Shown here one piece after another: positions 24,966 to 36,845 of a stretch of 64,000 nt of DNA. How positions within the stretch are numbered: position 1 is the stretch's first letter; each line of letters starts with the position of its first letter. The DNA comes from Ailurus styani (lineage: Eukaryota; Chordata; Mammalia; Carnivora; Ailuridae): positions 379,198 through 443,197 of the forward strand of contig LNAC01000274.1 in the NCBI GenBank assembly GCA_002007465.1, in the 5' to 3' direction. The translations under genes were made by a program, and so were the position numbers. The notes beneath the pieces are model-generated. The model ran no database searches, was not told where the DNA came from, and saw only the letters and a list, made by a program, of their open reading frames with translations.

Positions 24966-25615
24966 GCGAATGTGCCTCCACGCACGTGTTCGCCGTCGTG
25001 GCTCCGCCGGAGAGCCGCCGACACCTCCGTGCGCCACTTCGTTAAACTCCTCATTGAACGGAATTGCGTCCTGGGGCTCCCCCACACGGCCCGGAGGCCC
25101 ACAGAGAGGCCGCTGCGAGGGAAGAGTCGGCCTCGTCCCTCCCGGCGGCTCGCTCCGCTCTTCCTGTTTCAGGGGTGGGCGCTGCCCGCAACTTCCAGAA
25201 CACGACGGCTCTGCCTCCGGGACGAGGCCACGGCGAGCTTCGCGCTGGCTTTAAGGAGCCGTCGCGAGTGTTTCCTCGCGGGGAACGCGGGCACGCGCAT
25301 CACCCACCTTCCCGAAGCTCGTGTTGGCGCGCTGCCCCGACGGAACAGCCCCTACGGCGAGTACTGATGCACCGGCCCCCGACACCCGAGGTCCAAAGGC
25401 GGGTTCTGCTTCTCCGCGACAAGGCAAAAGGCACGCAGCGGAAAGGCGCGTGGAGCGGGTCGTGCGGGCGGCCGGGGTGGGGGCGGCGCACCTGCCCCGG
25501 GGGCCACGCACCTCGCGACCCGCAGCCCCACGCGGGCTCTGGGCCGTGTCTCAGAGCGTCGGGGCTCTGTCTCTGTTCACTGTGCGCATCCGTTCGCAAG
25601 ACGTGTCCCGGAGGT
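24966..25615. promoter_or_regulatory. CpG island in RPTOR intron 1
   Basis: About 650 bp with roughly 85 CpG dinucleotides by my line-by-line count (5 to 11 per 60 bases), well above the surroundings. It has no SINE or recognisable LINE inside and lies 2.7 kb 5' of RPTOR exon 2 in gene order. It could be an alternative promoter or an intragenic regulatory island. No TATA box or known core element is claimed. Confidence 0.7.
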
Positions 25616-25794
25616 CTCAGAAGGGCCTGAGAGGTCATTTTTGGGGTCCGGGGATGCTCAAAACTTTTCTCCCACCTGAATTAACGTGTCTCTGCTTTCC
25701 GCCATTTCGACTCGGGAGAGGCTTCGTGGGAACGTGCTGTTTTCGGAGAGCGAGGAAACTGGTATGATCTTTATCCCATCAAGAAAAGTGAGCT

Positions 25795-26001
25795 CTGGGC
25801 GCCTGGGTGGTTCAGTGGGTTAAAGCCGCTGCCTTCGGCTCAGGTCATGATCTCAGGGTCCTGGGATCGAGGCCCGCATCAGGCTCCCTGCTCGGCAGGG
25901 AGCCTGCTTCCTCCTCTCTCCTCTCTCTCTGCCTGCCTCTCTGCCTACTTGTAATCTCTCTCTCTGTGTCAAATGAATAAATAAAATCTTTAAAAAAAAA
26001 A
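25795..26001 (+). mobile_element. Can-SINE, young mustelid-type
   Basis: Carries the gtgggttaaagccgctgcct head variant and the 'ctgcctacttgtaatctctc' tail region, and ends in 14 A residues. Perfect 11-bp target duplications aaaagtgagct (25784-25794 and 26002-26012) and low divergence suggest a recent insertion. It sits at the edge of the CpG island at 24966-25615. Confidence 0.96.
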
Positions 26002-26289
26002 AAAAGTGAGCTGTGCTCGAAACACAATTTAACGTGTGTGGGGCAGAGTATTCGGTCTTCGAATCCACATATAATCCATATATTGATCAATGATCGGTCG
26101 CTTTCTAAAGGAGCTGTACGCCTGCTCAGACACAGCCTGAAAAGAAGACCACTGTGGACACGTGCCAGAATCTTCTCGTTACGAACCATGAAAAACAAAT
26201 GGTCGCTTTACTGTCAGGAGAAAGGGCAGAAAATGAATCCGAGAACAGCAACGGCTATTGCTTTTCTGCGTCACTCTCCCGTATCCAAG

Positions 26290-27060
26290 CGCTCAGTAGC
26301 GATCACCCCACCCGGTGGGCCCATCCCCTGACAGCAAACAGCCCCCGCGGAGAAGCTGCCCCACGCGGGGGGCTCCGTGGAAACCCCTCTGCGGCCCTCC
26401 TGCGGCCGCGGCGCGTCAGGCTCACGGCGAGGGTTTCCCCTGCACCCGAGACGGGAAGGTCACGCGGGGCGGTGACCCCGCCCCGTCACCCGGCCCCGCC
26501 GAGGGGAGCCCGCTGGACAAAACGGCCTACCTCCCGGGACAGCTCCCATCTCCAGACACGGTCTGCCCGCCGGAGCTCGGCGGTCTCCACGCTCTCCCGC
26601 TGCTCCCTCCGCGAGGGAACGGGCTCCTGAACGGGCAGGTCCTCCTCAGGGCCCAGCCGAGGGAGCGACGGGCAGCGGGCCACGTGAAGGGACGCCCAGC
26701 CCACGGGCCTCGGGGCCAGTCGGCAGCCGCCCCCACCAGCCCCGCTCCGGGAAGGAAGGGGGGCCGCTCCCCGGGGAACACGCGCTCGTGAGCCCCCACG
26801 CGCCCCGCTTTGTGCCTCGGGGACGCAGGACCGGCCGCAGGCCAGGCCACCTCCGACCGCTTCCGAGCGCCCGCCGCTGGTCACACGCAGCCCCTCGGGG
26901 CAGAGCGCCGAGCAACCTGCGCCACCGGCACCTCGTCCTCTCCTGCGGGGCCCGGAACGCGGCGCTCGTGTCCCCACCCGCTTTTCAGCAAAGCTGCTTT
27001 TTCCTCTGAACTTCCCTGCGGTCGGGGAGGTGGTGCCCACCGGTCGCGGGGCCACCGTCT
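26290..27060. promoter_or_regulatory. Second CpG-rich block in RPTOR intron 1
   Basis: GC- and CpG-rich unique sequence (for example tgcggccgcggcgcgtcagg at 26400), about 4-4.8 kb 5' of exon 2 and separated from the first island by a young SINE. Open frames here have no recognisable similarity. Confidence 0.6.
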
Positions 27061-28688
27061 TCCTCCTCAGCCAGCACTGCAGCCACGTCCGTTCCTTCAA
27101 CCTCTACAACCGCACCCAGGAAGTTTAAACGCACAATTCTCAGTCAAATCATTTCTGATCTAATTACAAAATTATTACGTCAGAAAGTCTCCAAGGGCTT
27201 AGACAGAAATACTAATGGAAGCCCGATGATCACCCTCGCGTCCCACGACACGCTAAAGGGCCCCATGTCCCTGGGCCTGTCACCAGGCTCAGGCTTGGTT
27301 AGTGACTAGACGTCCCCGTGGCCACTTCGCAGGTGAGCGACAGGAGAGCATGGCCCTCAGACAGCGTGAACTCCACTCCCCTCCATCGGGGAAGACGCAG
27401 AAGGAGACCATCTGATTCGTCCTTGCTCACACAATACACACCTGCCCCTACATCCTGAGTTATGCCTTTTTAAGAAAACGAAGAAGATCTCAAGAATATA
27501 CTGACACATGGATTAGAAAAACATACTCGGCCGAACCAATTTAATTCCACCAGGGCGCAGAAGACATTACCAGTGAATATCCTGGAGCCAATCAAATGTG
27601 TCTCGTGTTCCCCTGCTGTTGGCCTGATTCCAAACGTGGTAAGTTTTAAATTCTTAGCTATACCCTAAAGTGCCTTTTTGGTATTTTATCTTCATTTCTG
27701 ATTCCAAAAGTCCAGATTAATGTTTTTTAATAACACAGTTATAGCATTAAGAGAATGTAAGGGCCATGAAATTTAATGTGCCAAAAACTGCATAATAGTA
27801 TATAAATAACCATTTTGGACTTTAAAACATTTCTTCTTCAGTGCAATGAAATTGAAGATGACAGTTATATCCCCAGAGGTTAATTCTGAACTTGAACAAG
27901 TATCATCTTAAGAAGCTATAAAACATTAAGTGGTCATTGAAAATGTGACCTTGGTCATGTCGTTAGTTCCAATTGTTCCTGAACAACGCCCTAACCCTGA
28001 AAGTGAGAGGCAGGTATGGACCACCTCTTAGGGCCTGAGGATTTCTCCGATCCTTGAGTTCTGGTGCCGGGCCTGGGCCCTCCGGCCACACCAGAAGCAG
28101 CCTTACAGGCACGGGGCTCGCTGCCCTATGGTTCCGGGCTCAACCCTGCCTGGCTGGGAGGTGGGAGAGCCTAGGGCCAGCCGGGCAGCAGGGGCTGGCA
28201 CTCCTGAAAAGCCTGGCCAGTATCCCATCATACAGTCCTCCAGCCCTGGGTCTGTTTTGAAATTCAAAGTTTTTCTGATTTACAAAAGAATAATATGGTA
28301 CATAACTCAGATCTCATAGAATACACCTGAAAGGGCCTGTCTACAACAACATTCCATATTCAAAACCATTAAAATTTCCACAGTGTAATGCACAAATATC
28401 CACTCTCCACGGGATAAAGACTATTAACCAGGTCACATCCACTTTGTCACAAGCCAAGAGGTGAAAACCTTGCCACTGTTCAGAGCTCGCTGGGTTCAGA
28501 ACTGCAGATGAGTGCCTGCAGATCCGACCACCACCCTGACTTGAAAGCCCCCCTGTCCCCAAGCACAGGTCACCTCACTGATTAAAAATACATTAATGAG
28601 TGCCACCATTCAAAGAATTCAAAACAAAATCACAAGGGATCCCTTTGTTTCCTCCTACTTAACTGATTTGATAAACCATATATATTTT

Positions 28689-28751
28689 AATTAGCAATAA
28701 TCGCACCTCGGATAAACCTCATTGGCTACGATACTGCCACTGTGCAAAGCT
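28689..28751 (-). pseudogene. Truncated, retroposed U4 snRNA fragment
   Basis: On the minus strand these 63 bases match nucleotides 1-63 of U4 spliceosomal RNA with two differences. Both are CpG transitions: TTTGCGCAG reads TTTGCACAG, and GAGGCGCG reads GAGGTGCG. The copy holds stem II, the 5' stem-loop and stem I of U4 but stops before the 3' domain and Sm site, so it cannot be a working snRNA. It is bracketed by perfect 19-bp direct repeats (taaaccatatatattttaa at 28672-28690 and 28751-28769), the mark of LINE-mediated insertion. There is no A-tail, as is usual for 5'-fragment snRNA retropseudogenes. It lies in RPTOR intron 1, in the same sense as the gene. Confidence 0.93.
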
Positions 28752-29149
28752 AAACCATATATATTTTAAAAGATACAGTTGATCAAGCGGCGCAATCAAA
28801 CCTGAATACAATAAATTTAAAGCTTACATGCAATGACATCCGAGCTGGTATGCAGGACAAAGAAAGTACATATATGTTAAAGTGGCCAATCACTGCTTTC
28901 TGCTGGCCACACTGGGAGCCTGACTCACAAGCAGGTGTAATGGAAAAGAAACGGGAAGCAAGGCTGGGGGTTGCCCCAACATCCACTCCCCCCTGCCTGT
29001 CTCAGGCAAAGCCACCCAATTCCCAGCAGTGCTCGTTAAGATTCAGAGCATCAAGCAAAAACTTTGAGCAGAGTCGAAGCTACACAAATGCATAATTTAT
29101 AAAGGAAGTCAGAAACGAGAACATACAGCAAACAGAGCAGATACACCAT

Positions 29150-29179
29150 GGGGCGGGGACCGGAGGGGAGGGTGGGGGG
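29150..29179 (+). other. G-quadruplex-forming motif
   Basis: Five G-runs of three or more within 30 bases (ggggcgggg, ggggaggg, gggggg), loops of 1-6 bases, + strand. Confidence 0.7.
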
Positions 29180-30278
29180 TGTCAAGTTGAAAAAAAGGAA
29201 AAACAGGTTTGCTTCCTAACTCCCATCCCGAAGACTGCTAGAAAGAAGTGAACAGAAACCCTTGCAAGGAGCACATCAAATGGAATTTCTGCCGCCCAAA
29301 CCTGCAACACAACTCGGGTCCTCATCAGCAGCCGCCGCGGGAACCTGGCGACTCCCCATCTGCATATTCCTTTGTTCATTTCCGCGGGAACCGGAGCCAG
29401 CGAGGTTCCTGAATTTATGAGTCTGTTCCCTACCTTCAGCCAGAAGCCTCATTTAGGTTTCAGCTCTCTTTTTTGAGGCTAAATTCTCTCTATAGTTCCC
29501 CGCATTCAAAGTCTGCCTCCACTCCTGTAAGGCAGGCTAATGAAGAGGGAAGAGACAACAGGTAACTTTTCAACGTGGAACATCACAAAGTCACGTTCAT
29601 GGCCCTCTTCTCGATCCTGTGTGCCAGAGCGCCCCTTCCTTGCCTCTTCCACCCCCTCCAAGCCACCCGGAACCCCGGGTGCACACTTACTTCCCACGTC
29701 ACGGGCCCTTGAGAAATTGAGGTCTCTAAAAATCAAATTAAAGAGCTGCACACAAAATAGGTTTGTTATAGAGATCGTAACTGCTTTAAACAAGCTGAAG
29801 AAATCCCTTCTGGAAGGAGCTCTATACTGAATCTTTTTGCGATGCCTCGTGAAGTGAGCCGTCTCGCTGATGCCACCTTGGCCAACCTGGACATCTGTGC
29901 AGAGGTCCGCCCGTGACACGCCCCACCCTCTTCTGAGAAGCCACCATCTCACACTAGTGAGCTGAGGGAGGGAGGCCTTTTCTTATAACACTGTATGGGG
30001 TGAAAGTTTAAAAAAAAAAAATCCAAGTAATTACCCAATCTCCCTACCTGAAAAGTGAAAATAAAAATACTATGTCACAGAGGGAGAGCAGGAAGATACA
30101 GACGCTTACAAATTAACTCTGAATAATTCAACAACATAAAATCTAAATATGCTAAACTTAAATGCTCTTGAAGCCTACGGGTCAGGCTGGCTGGAAGGGC
30201 AGAATTCAATGGCATATGCTAAATGATGCTATCTCTTCTATGATGGAACATTACAGTTCCCTTAAAAACGTATTTTCA

Positions 30279-30458
30279 GGGGCGCCTGGCGGGATCGGTC
30301 AGTTAAGCATACAACTCTGGGTTTCAGCTCAGGTCATGATACTAGGGTTCTGAGATCGAGCCCCACACTGGGCTCCAAGCTCAGCAGGCAGTCTGTTTGA
30401 GATTTTCTCTCCCTCTGCCCCACCCCATAAATAAATAAATAACTCTTTTTAAAAAACC
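30279..30458 (+). mobile_element. Can-SINE, older
   Basis: Begins ggggcgcctggcgggatcgg and ends in ataaataaataactcttttt. Flanking repeats gtattttcagg (30270-30280) and atattttcagg (30459-30469) are the decayed target duplication. Confidence 0.93.
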
Positions 30459-33400
30459 ATATTTTCAGGTTGCACAAGTCTGCTGGTGAGCTCCCTGGGT
30501 AAATGAGTAAACTTTGTAGTATATGAATTAGATCTCAATAGGGCTGTTAAAAAAAGATGTATTTTCAAGGACAGATGAGTGGCTTGGGAGGCACCCAAAC
30601 ACAACTTGAGTGAAAAGAGGAAGGTGCAAAACCATAGCCACATCATTGTTATTCCAAATATTAAATACACACAAGCAAAGACGCAGAATAAAAAAACAAG
30701 ATGTCACAAGTGGTTTTGATCTCTGAGGAGTGGGAAGCGTGCATGATTCCTGTTTTTGCCTTTGTACCTGGCCCTTCTGTGTATTTTCAAATTCTCCACC
30801 ATAAACAAGTTATTCCTAGAAGCAGGGGGAAAGTCATCAACATGATTTTGTTACAACAGTCAAGGATTTCTCTCATGCGTGCGTGCATACGTGTGTGTGT
30901 GTAATTTTTATTACATTCTGAAGGAAGAGAAAACAGCTCGTCGGGCCAGCTGCAGCGTAGACTAGTATCCAAGGCAACGCGCGCACTGGGATCGTGAGAG
31001 GAAATGCAATGCAGGCGACCACGCGTGCTCACAGGGAGGAGCCGGTTCTCACTCCCGAGTTCCAACCACACCGATCCATAAATACCTGGTCCTGGCACAG
31101 CGAGTATAGCAAAGGGTTTCCACCCCTCTTTCCTCCACTCCTTCCCGGTTTAGCATATGAGATAAACCCCGGTGCTAAAATTTCTTTCTTGGGAATGAGA
31201 TTTTCCTTCAATAAACGGGCTGATTTCAAGGCTACTTAGAGATGTCTTTTATTTGTTAAGACCCTGGGTCATTGCTTTCCCACTCCTAACGTAAATTAAA
31301 ATCAGCAGCATCACCATGGGAGCAAGCCATTTGTTCAAAACTAACTTTTCTTCCACTCTCCGTTATCCAGTGGTATGATACCCGAGACACACGCTCATAA
31401 ATAAAAACAATCCCACGACGATCAACACTGCTCAGAGCTCCCATGCAGGCTGAAGACGCAGCCCTGTGGTGCCTGGACCACCCTGATAACTGGCATTTCA
31501 CAATTTCAAAGTCCGAGGATGCGAAGTGGGGCTGTCTCCTTCTGCTCCCACCCCGTGTCCTGGTTGGGCTGACACAGCTGATGAAGCAGCTCTCCCAGGT
31601 CCCACAGCTCCACGTGGAGGGCACGGTGGACTCAGACCATGGGGCCCGGAGAGGGTCGTAACCCCATGAAAGCTGTGGGGCAGAGCATGGCTCGGGAGAG
31701 CTCTCGGGAAGGTTCCTCCTGAAGACGGGAAGGGAGGGAGGTCCGCCAGCAGGGTGCCAGGTGAAACAGGAAGGCCTGCACAAAGCCTGCAAGAATGCAA
31801 AGGGATGGGAAAGAACCAAAAAGAAGGAAAGAAACCTCCACCCCAAAGAGAACAGGTGACGGCGTGTGCAGCGACGGGGTGGCAGGGATGAGAGGCACAG
31901 GCCCAGCAGAGGCGGCTCCCACAGATGCTCCCGTGGGGAAAGGATGCAGCAGACATCTGCCCCCTGGGGTCCCCATAACCTGCTCAACACCTTCTGTACA
32001 TCTTGGCAACTTCCAATACTACGGTTGCTACCTTCCCAAGGGAGAAAACTGAGCAATTATGAGTCAGACTCTTACAACGAAGGGGCCGGCGTGTGGCCCA
32101 CACTCCTCCAGGCAGACGCACCCGCCCAATCCAGCAATGCCAGCCCACCCCTCCACAGGGAGCTGCATGGCAGGGGCACCTCGAGGGAGGCACCGGAAGG
32201 TGCTTCCCAATGTCCCAGCTATTCAGCCCCCTTGGCGTCTCATAACTTCAGAGTCTGGCTCTAAGTCGTCCCAGAGAGCCTTCAACAAATTCCTTTTCGG
32301 CTTCGCCTTGCGTGGATGCTGAGGGCTGTAACTAAGAACCCTCGGGGTCTTTAGGGGACAGGACATTCTGAAGCCGAAAGCACTGTTGGAGCTAAGGAAA
32401 TGGGTGTCTTGTGATAATCACCTGCTCGAGGGTCATGACACCTGGGGACTGAGGACACCCAGACCGTCCAAGGTGCCGTTACCCCAAGGACTGGGACCTT
32501 ACCTCCCACCTCACACAGACTAGCTGACCATGTGCAAGGGAGATAAGAAGGGAATGAAAGAAAGGTCAGAGCTGAGCCATCAGTGAACCGCCACCATCAA
32601 GAATCTTCCCACGCCCTGAACACACTCAGTCTGAAGCTACCAAAGCAGCACCTTGATCTCACAGTACTCTGGATCTAAAACTGATGCTGGCATCTCCTTC
32701 TTCTGGACGGCAGGTCTGGAGGAGAAGAGGGTCAGAAGGTTCCCAGGGCAGGGCCCAGGAACGAGAGCAACAGGCGGCCTGCGCTCGCTGGAGCGGACAA
32801 GGGAGGACTGGGCGGGGGTGGCAGCAGGCCTGCAGCGGGCGGCCAGTGGCTGTCCCTGCTACCCGCAAAAGGATGAAGGCTTAGCAAACCTCATCTTCAT
32901 AAAATAATGTCAGAACTCCCCCCATGACCCAATTATGCAAAGGCATTCTAAGTGAGAAGTGACCACAGGACAGGCCACGGTGAGATCATAAACGCGAAGT
33001 CCTAAACAGCGACAGTTCAACTTCTCTGCAAGTCCCGCTGGTGGAGGAGCAGCACCATGAACTTCCTGGGGACCAGGGGCTGCTAAGCCAGCTGACAGCA
33101 AGCCCGGGTCTCCAGCCAGACCCACAGCCCAGAACTGAAAGTCACGGACGAGCAGAGGCACCTCTTCACCCGCTGCTTCAGAGCAGGAGTCAGGATCTGA
33201 GCGGTGAGGCGTCTCCTACAGCCCGCCGAGGGCCATGTACTCCTCTCCTTGACACTCCTGCAACTCGGCCCAGAACGCTTTGTCTTCGACATTCTCCATC
33301 TGCTCTGCTCTCAGAAACTGTTGTGAAAACATGCAACACACCCGCGGTGCCGTGTGAACAAAGCAAAACCTCACCTAAAAACGCGGGTCTGCGAAGGGGG

Positions 33401-34389
33401 TGGGTTCTTCTGCTGACAACCAAGCACAAGGATCAGTCCTGAAGGAGCCATAAAAATCACTCAGAATCCCCACAAAACGTACGACTTGAGAGACAAGGAA
33501 AAAAAGCAAGCTAGGCGAGTGCTGGTGGCAAAATCTCTCCTCCTCATAGAGTAATTTTTAAGAAAAAGCCAAGTGGAACCTCAAAAACACAATATTTAGA
33601 TTGTTCTTCCTTTAAAAAAATAAAAAGCAAAACCCATTTCAAAAATGAATGATATCCCTCAGGGAACATTTCAAACATGAATCACAGCAAGGCCTCTGAA
33701 CCTCTGAAGGCCAGTCCCTTCCGCAGGGAGGCCACCTCTCTGTGCCCCCAGCCCCTGACCCACCAAGGCCTCTCAGACCGAAGCACCGGGCTCAGGGAGC
33801 CCCTATTCGTGGGTGGGTCATTCCAGACTGGGGGCCTGTCCACCTCACCCGGTCACCTTTGAAGCTCCCGGCCCTGGGACCCTTGCTCACAAGAGGAAGG
33901 TCCTGGACAAATGTGGGAAAGAGAGAGGGAGTGTCTGCTTTTTCAGAAGCTAGATGACAATCAAGGACTCCCCACTACTCCAGCGGTAGCTTTGGGGGCC
34001 TCCACGAATTCCAGGAAGACAGTCGATATGCTTCACAAGTCCTGTAACACGAAATCCACCTACTACAGCCAACCCCGGGGACCGTGACAAGTCATCTGCG
34101 CAGTCACCGACATAGAACGCAGGCCCAGCTGAAACCTTAATGTCATTTCAATAGTGCTTACCACTGGGAAACCACAGAGAACCTCCTGGATCCAATTTGT
34201 TCTCCTTGGAAGTGTCCACATAGAAATGCTATCACACATTAAATGTAAGCATAAAAAGAAGGCATGAGAGGTAGGGGTCTGCATATTCATTTCAAACGTC
34301 TTCCTCAAATGCCTGAGGCACTGGAGGGAGGCACAGGTCCAAGGGATGACACAGGCAGGGCTTAGAACTCACTCTATCTGACACAAATG

Positions 34390-34560
34390 AAGACAGCTTT
34401 GCAAGGAGCAGTGACATTCAACCTGAGTCTGGAGAGAGAATTCACTGGCCAGCAAGCAGCGCCAGGCAGCACAGGTCACGGGAGCAGAGGCGGGAGGATG
34501 GCCGGGCTCCCGGGAGGCGTGGGGCAGGGCAGGCTGCGTGCCACGCCAAGGAGGTGTCCT
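34390..34560 (+). mobile_element. L2 3' end remnant
   Basis: Sequence order gtgacattcaacctgagtct, ggccagcaagcagcgccagg, cacaggtcacgggagcagag and ggcaggctgcgtgcc parallels the L2 consensus end ('gacatttgagctgagacctg ... gcattccaggcagagggaac'). Decayed. Confidence 0.5.
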
Positions 34561-34775
34561 TCACCTACACAAACAGGCTACATGGGGGATCTCGGGCTCT
34601 GGGGAGCTGTTGTGATGTTTCTGAGCCATGACATTTCAGGTGCCTTGGGTTCTTTTTACAAATGGACACGTGCACTAATATATATTATTTTGCCCTTAAA
34701 ATTCCACCCACAATTTTATGGCCTTACATCTTTGACAACGATTTTCAAATCAGCTTAAATTAAAAGTAAATAAAA

Positions 34776-35057
34776 GTTCAAAGAAAAGTACTATCATCAC
34801 CAGATACAGGCTTCAGAGAAAAAATTAGTCACAAAGAGAAAGCTAGGAATCGGAACGACTTCAGAGATCTCAAATGGAAGGAAAGCAAACCAGATTTCCA
34901 ACCTAGAATTTCATNGTTCAAAGAAAAGTACTCCTATCATCACCAGATACAGGCTTCAGAGAAAAAATTAGTCACAAAGAGAAAGCTAGGAATCAGAACG
35001 ACTTCAGAGATCTCAAATGGAAGGAAAGCAAACCAGATTTCCAACCTAGAATTTCAT
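34776..35057. other. Single-N join flanked by ~140-bp duplicate
   Basis: 34776-34914 and 34916-35057 are the same sequence except for a 3-bp insertion (gtactatcatc against gtactcctatcatc) and one g/a change, separated by one N at 34915. Confidence 0.95.
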
Positions 35058-36663
35058 TACTAGACAATCGATTAAGTGTGATGAGTGTAAAATTAAGACT
35101 CATATTAAAGCCCATCCTATTTTTAAATGATAAAGGAGAGGATTGTGTACGAAGTTGTAAGTGGATTCACAAACACAATATGAAGGCATCACCAACACAC
35201 TGGCATGCTGGCCCAAAAGGCTGAAAGTGAACATGACCGTGCTTCACAGTTAGACTGCTGGTCTGCAAGAGATGCAGGGGACAGAGGAACAAGCTAGATG
35301 ACACCACGAAGTCAAAATCGGCAAAACCTAAACTTGAGACATCCTGCAGCACAACCGGCCTGGGCCCCTTCTTCAAAAAGTCAGTGTTGTTTAAAAAAAA
35401 AAGTTCTACCATAAACCACTGAACCCGGTAGAAGTTGGCTTTGAAAACAGCTGTGAAAGATGTCGTGAAACAGCCGGACAAATGTGGGCACAGGAGAGGC
35501 ACCCGAGGGTGATGAGGAGGCAGAGCTAACTTGCGGGAGTGAGCTCAGGGTCGGGGTCAGGCAGGAGGACGTGCACTCAGGGGCGTTCTGAGTTTAGAAG
35601 GAAAGAGTCATCCCCTGTCTACTTACTTTCAGGTGACTCAAGAACGCACAACAGGAGGAAAACAGCCCCTACAGCAAACCGTGAACACCTGCGGGGCCTA
35701 AGCAGGAGATACGGTGTTGTGCGCTGTCCCGGTCTTTCGACTGTTCCGGCTGTCTGAGGGCTTTTCCAAACAGACGGGAGGCCGCCTCGCTGAAGAAGAC
35801 AAAACTGATCACAAGCTCCCAAGCAAAACTATATTCTGTTGCTTCAAGCCAGTTTCCAGGTAAATAAAAGTATTTCAGTTTCCATGGAAGGGTAAGTTCT
35901 GGAAACCGTTACAAGGCCCAGGCTGTGTATCTGCGCCCCTCCAAAATTCAACGGAAGGCCAGAGGTGCAGCAGCCCCCTAGCATCAGACCCGCTTTCTGC
36001 CGTTCCTGTTAAACTGATATGAGGCACGTGGCACCTTCGGTCCAAAACTAAGCCTGTATCAAAGAACTTTCTGGGTTTTCCCTCAGGAGTGAATTCTAAC
36101 CTGTCTGGAAAGCCGAGCTTCCTCTGGCCTCCTCTTTATCAGTGACACGGGATGCTCCTTCCGGGCCCTTCTGCCGCAGGCCCAGAGACCCCATCAGGAA
36201 GGCCCCTGTCTCCCTCACCCCTCTCAGTGGCAGCTACCCAACAAGGATCACCCGGGGGCACAGCTCTGAGACCACCACCGGCTGCCCTGTCCCCAGACAA
36301 AGGTTTCCTGGCTGGCACCTCCACCACAGGCCAGTGAATCGGGCCCCCCTGCCGTTAGCTGGCCACGCCACCCCGAGGGCAGGGAGCATCACAGCCTCAT
36401 CATATTCTAATTACTAGTCAGGTAAATGAAGCCCACTGCTCCCTCCTCACGAACCACAACAAAAACACTTGCTCGCTTTAATGAGCTATGGCAATCGACA
36501 ACAATGGGAACATTACACATTACACGAACAAAATTCAGAAATGTTTTCTGTCCATATCATCATTATGTTGTATAATTGAGCTTTTGCTGCATGTACCAGG
36601 AATAGGAAATGTTTTACATTTTGCTTAGCTGACTGTATAATGAAAGTAGTAAAACCGAACAGA

Positions 36664-36845
36664 TATACGGGGGGAGCAGGAGGTGATGAGAGGAAGAGGG
36701 TTGGACGAGGAGAAGGGAGAGGTGAAGGAGGAGGAGGAGGAAGTGGGGAAGGAGAAGTAGGAAGAGCAGACAGAAGAGGAGGAGGGGAAGGGATGGGGAG
36801 GAGGGAGAGGAGCGGCGAGGAAGAGGGAGAAGTGGGGAGGGGGTA
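36664..36845. repeat. GGA/GGAA-rich low-complexity tract
   Basis: About 180 bp of nearly pure purine on the + strand (agaggaagagggttggacga and similar), polypyrimidine on the RPTOR sense strand. Confidence 0.9.

Noticed and set aside
34776..35057. Genuine recent tandem duplication
   Set aside because: Three such duplicates each meet exactly at one N, which points to assembly joins and not to biology. Kept as a finding about the assembly.
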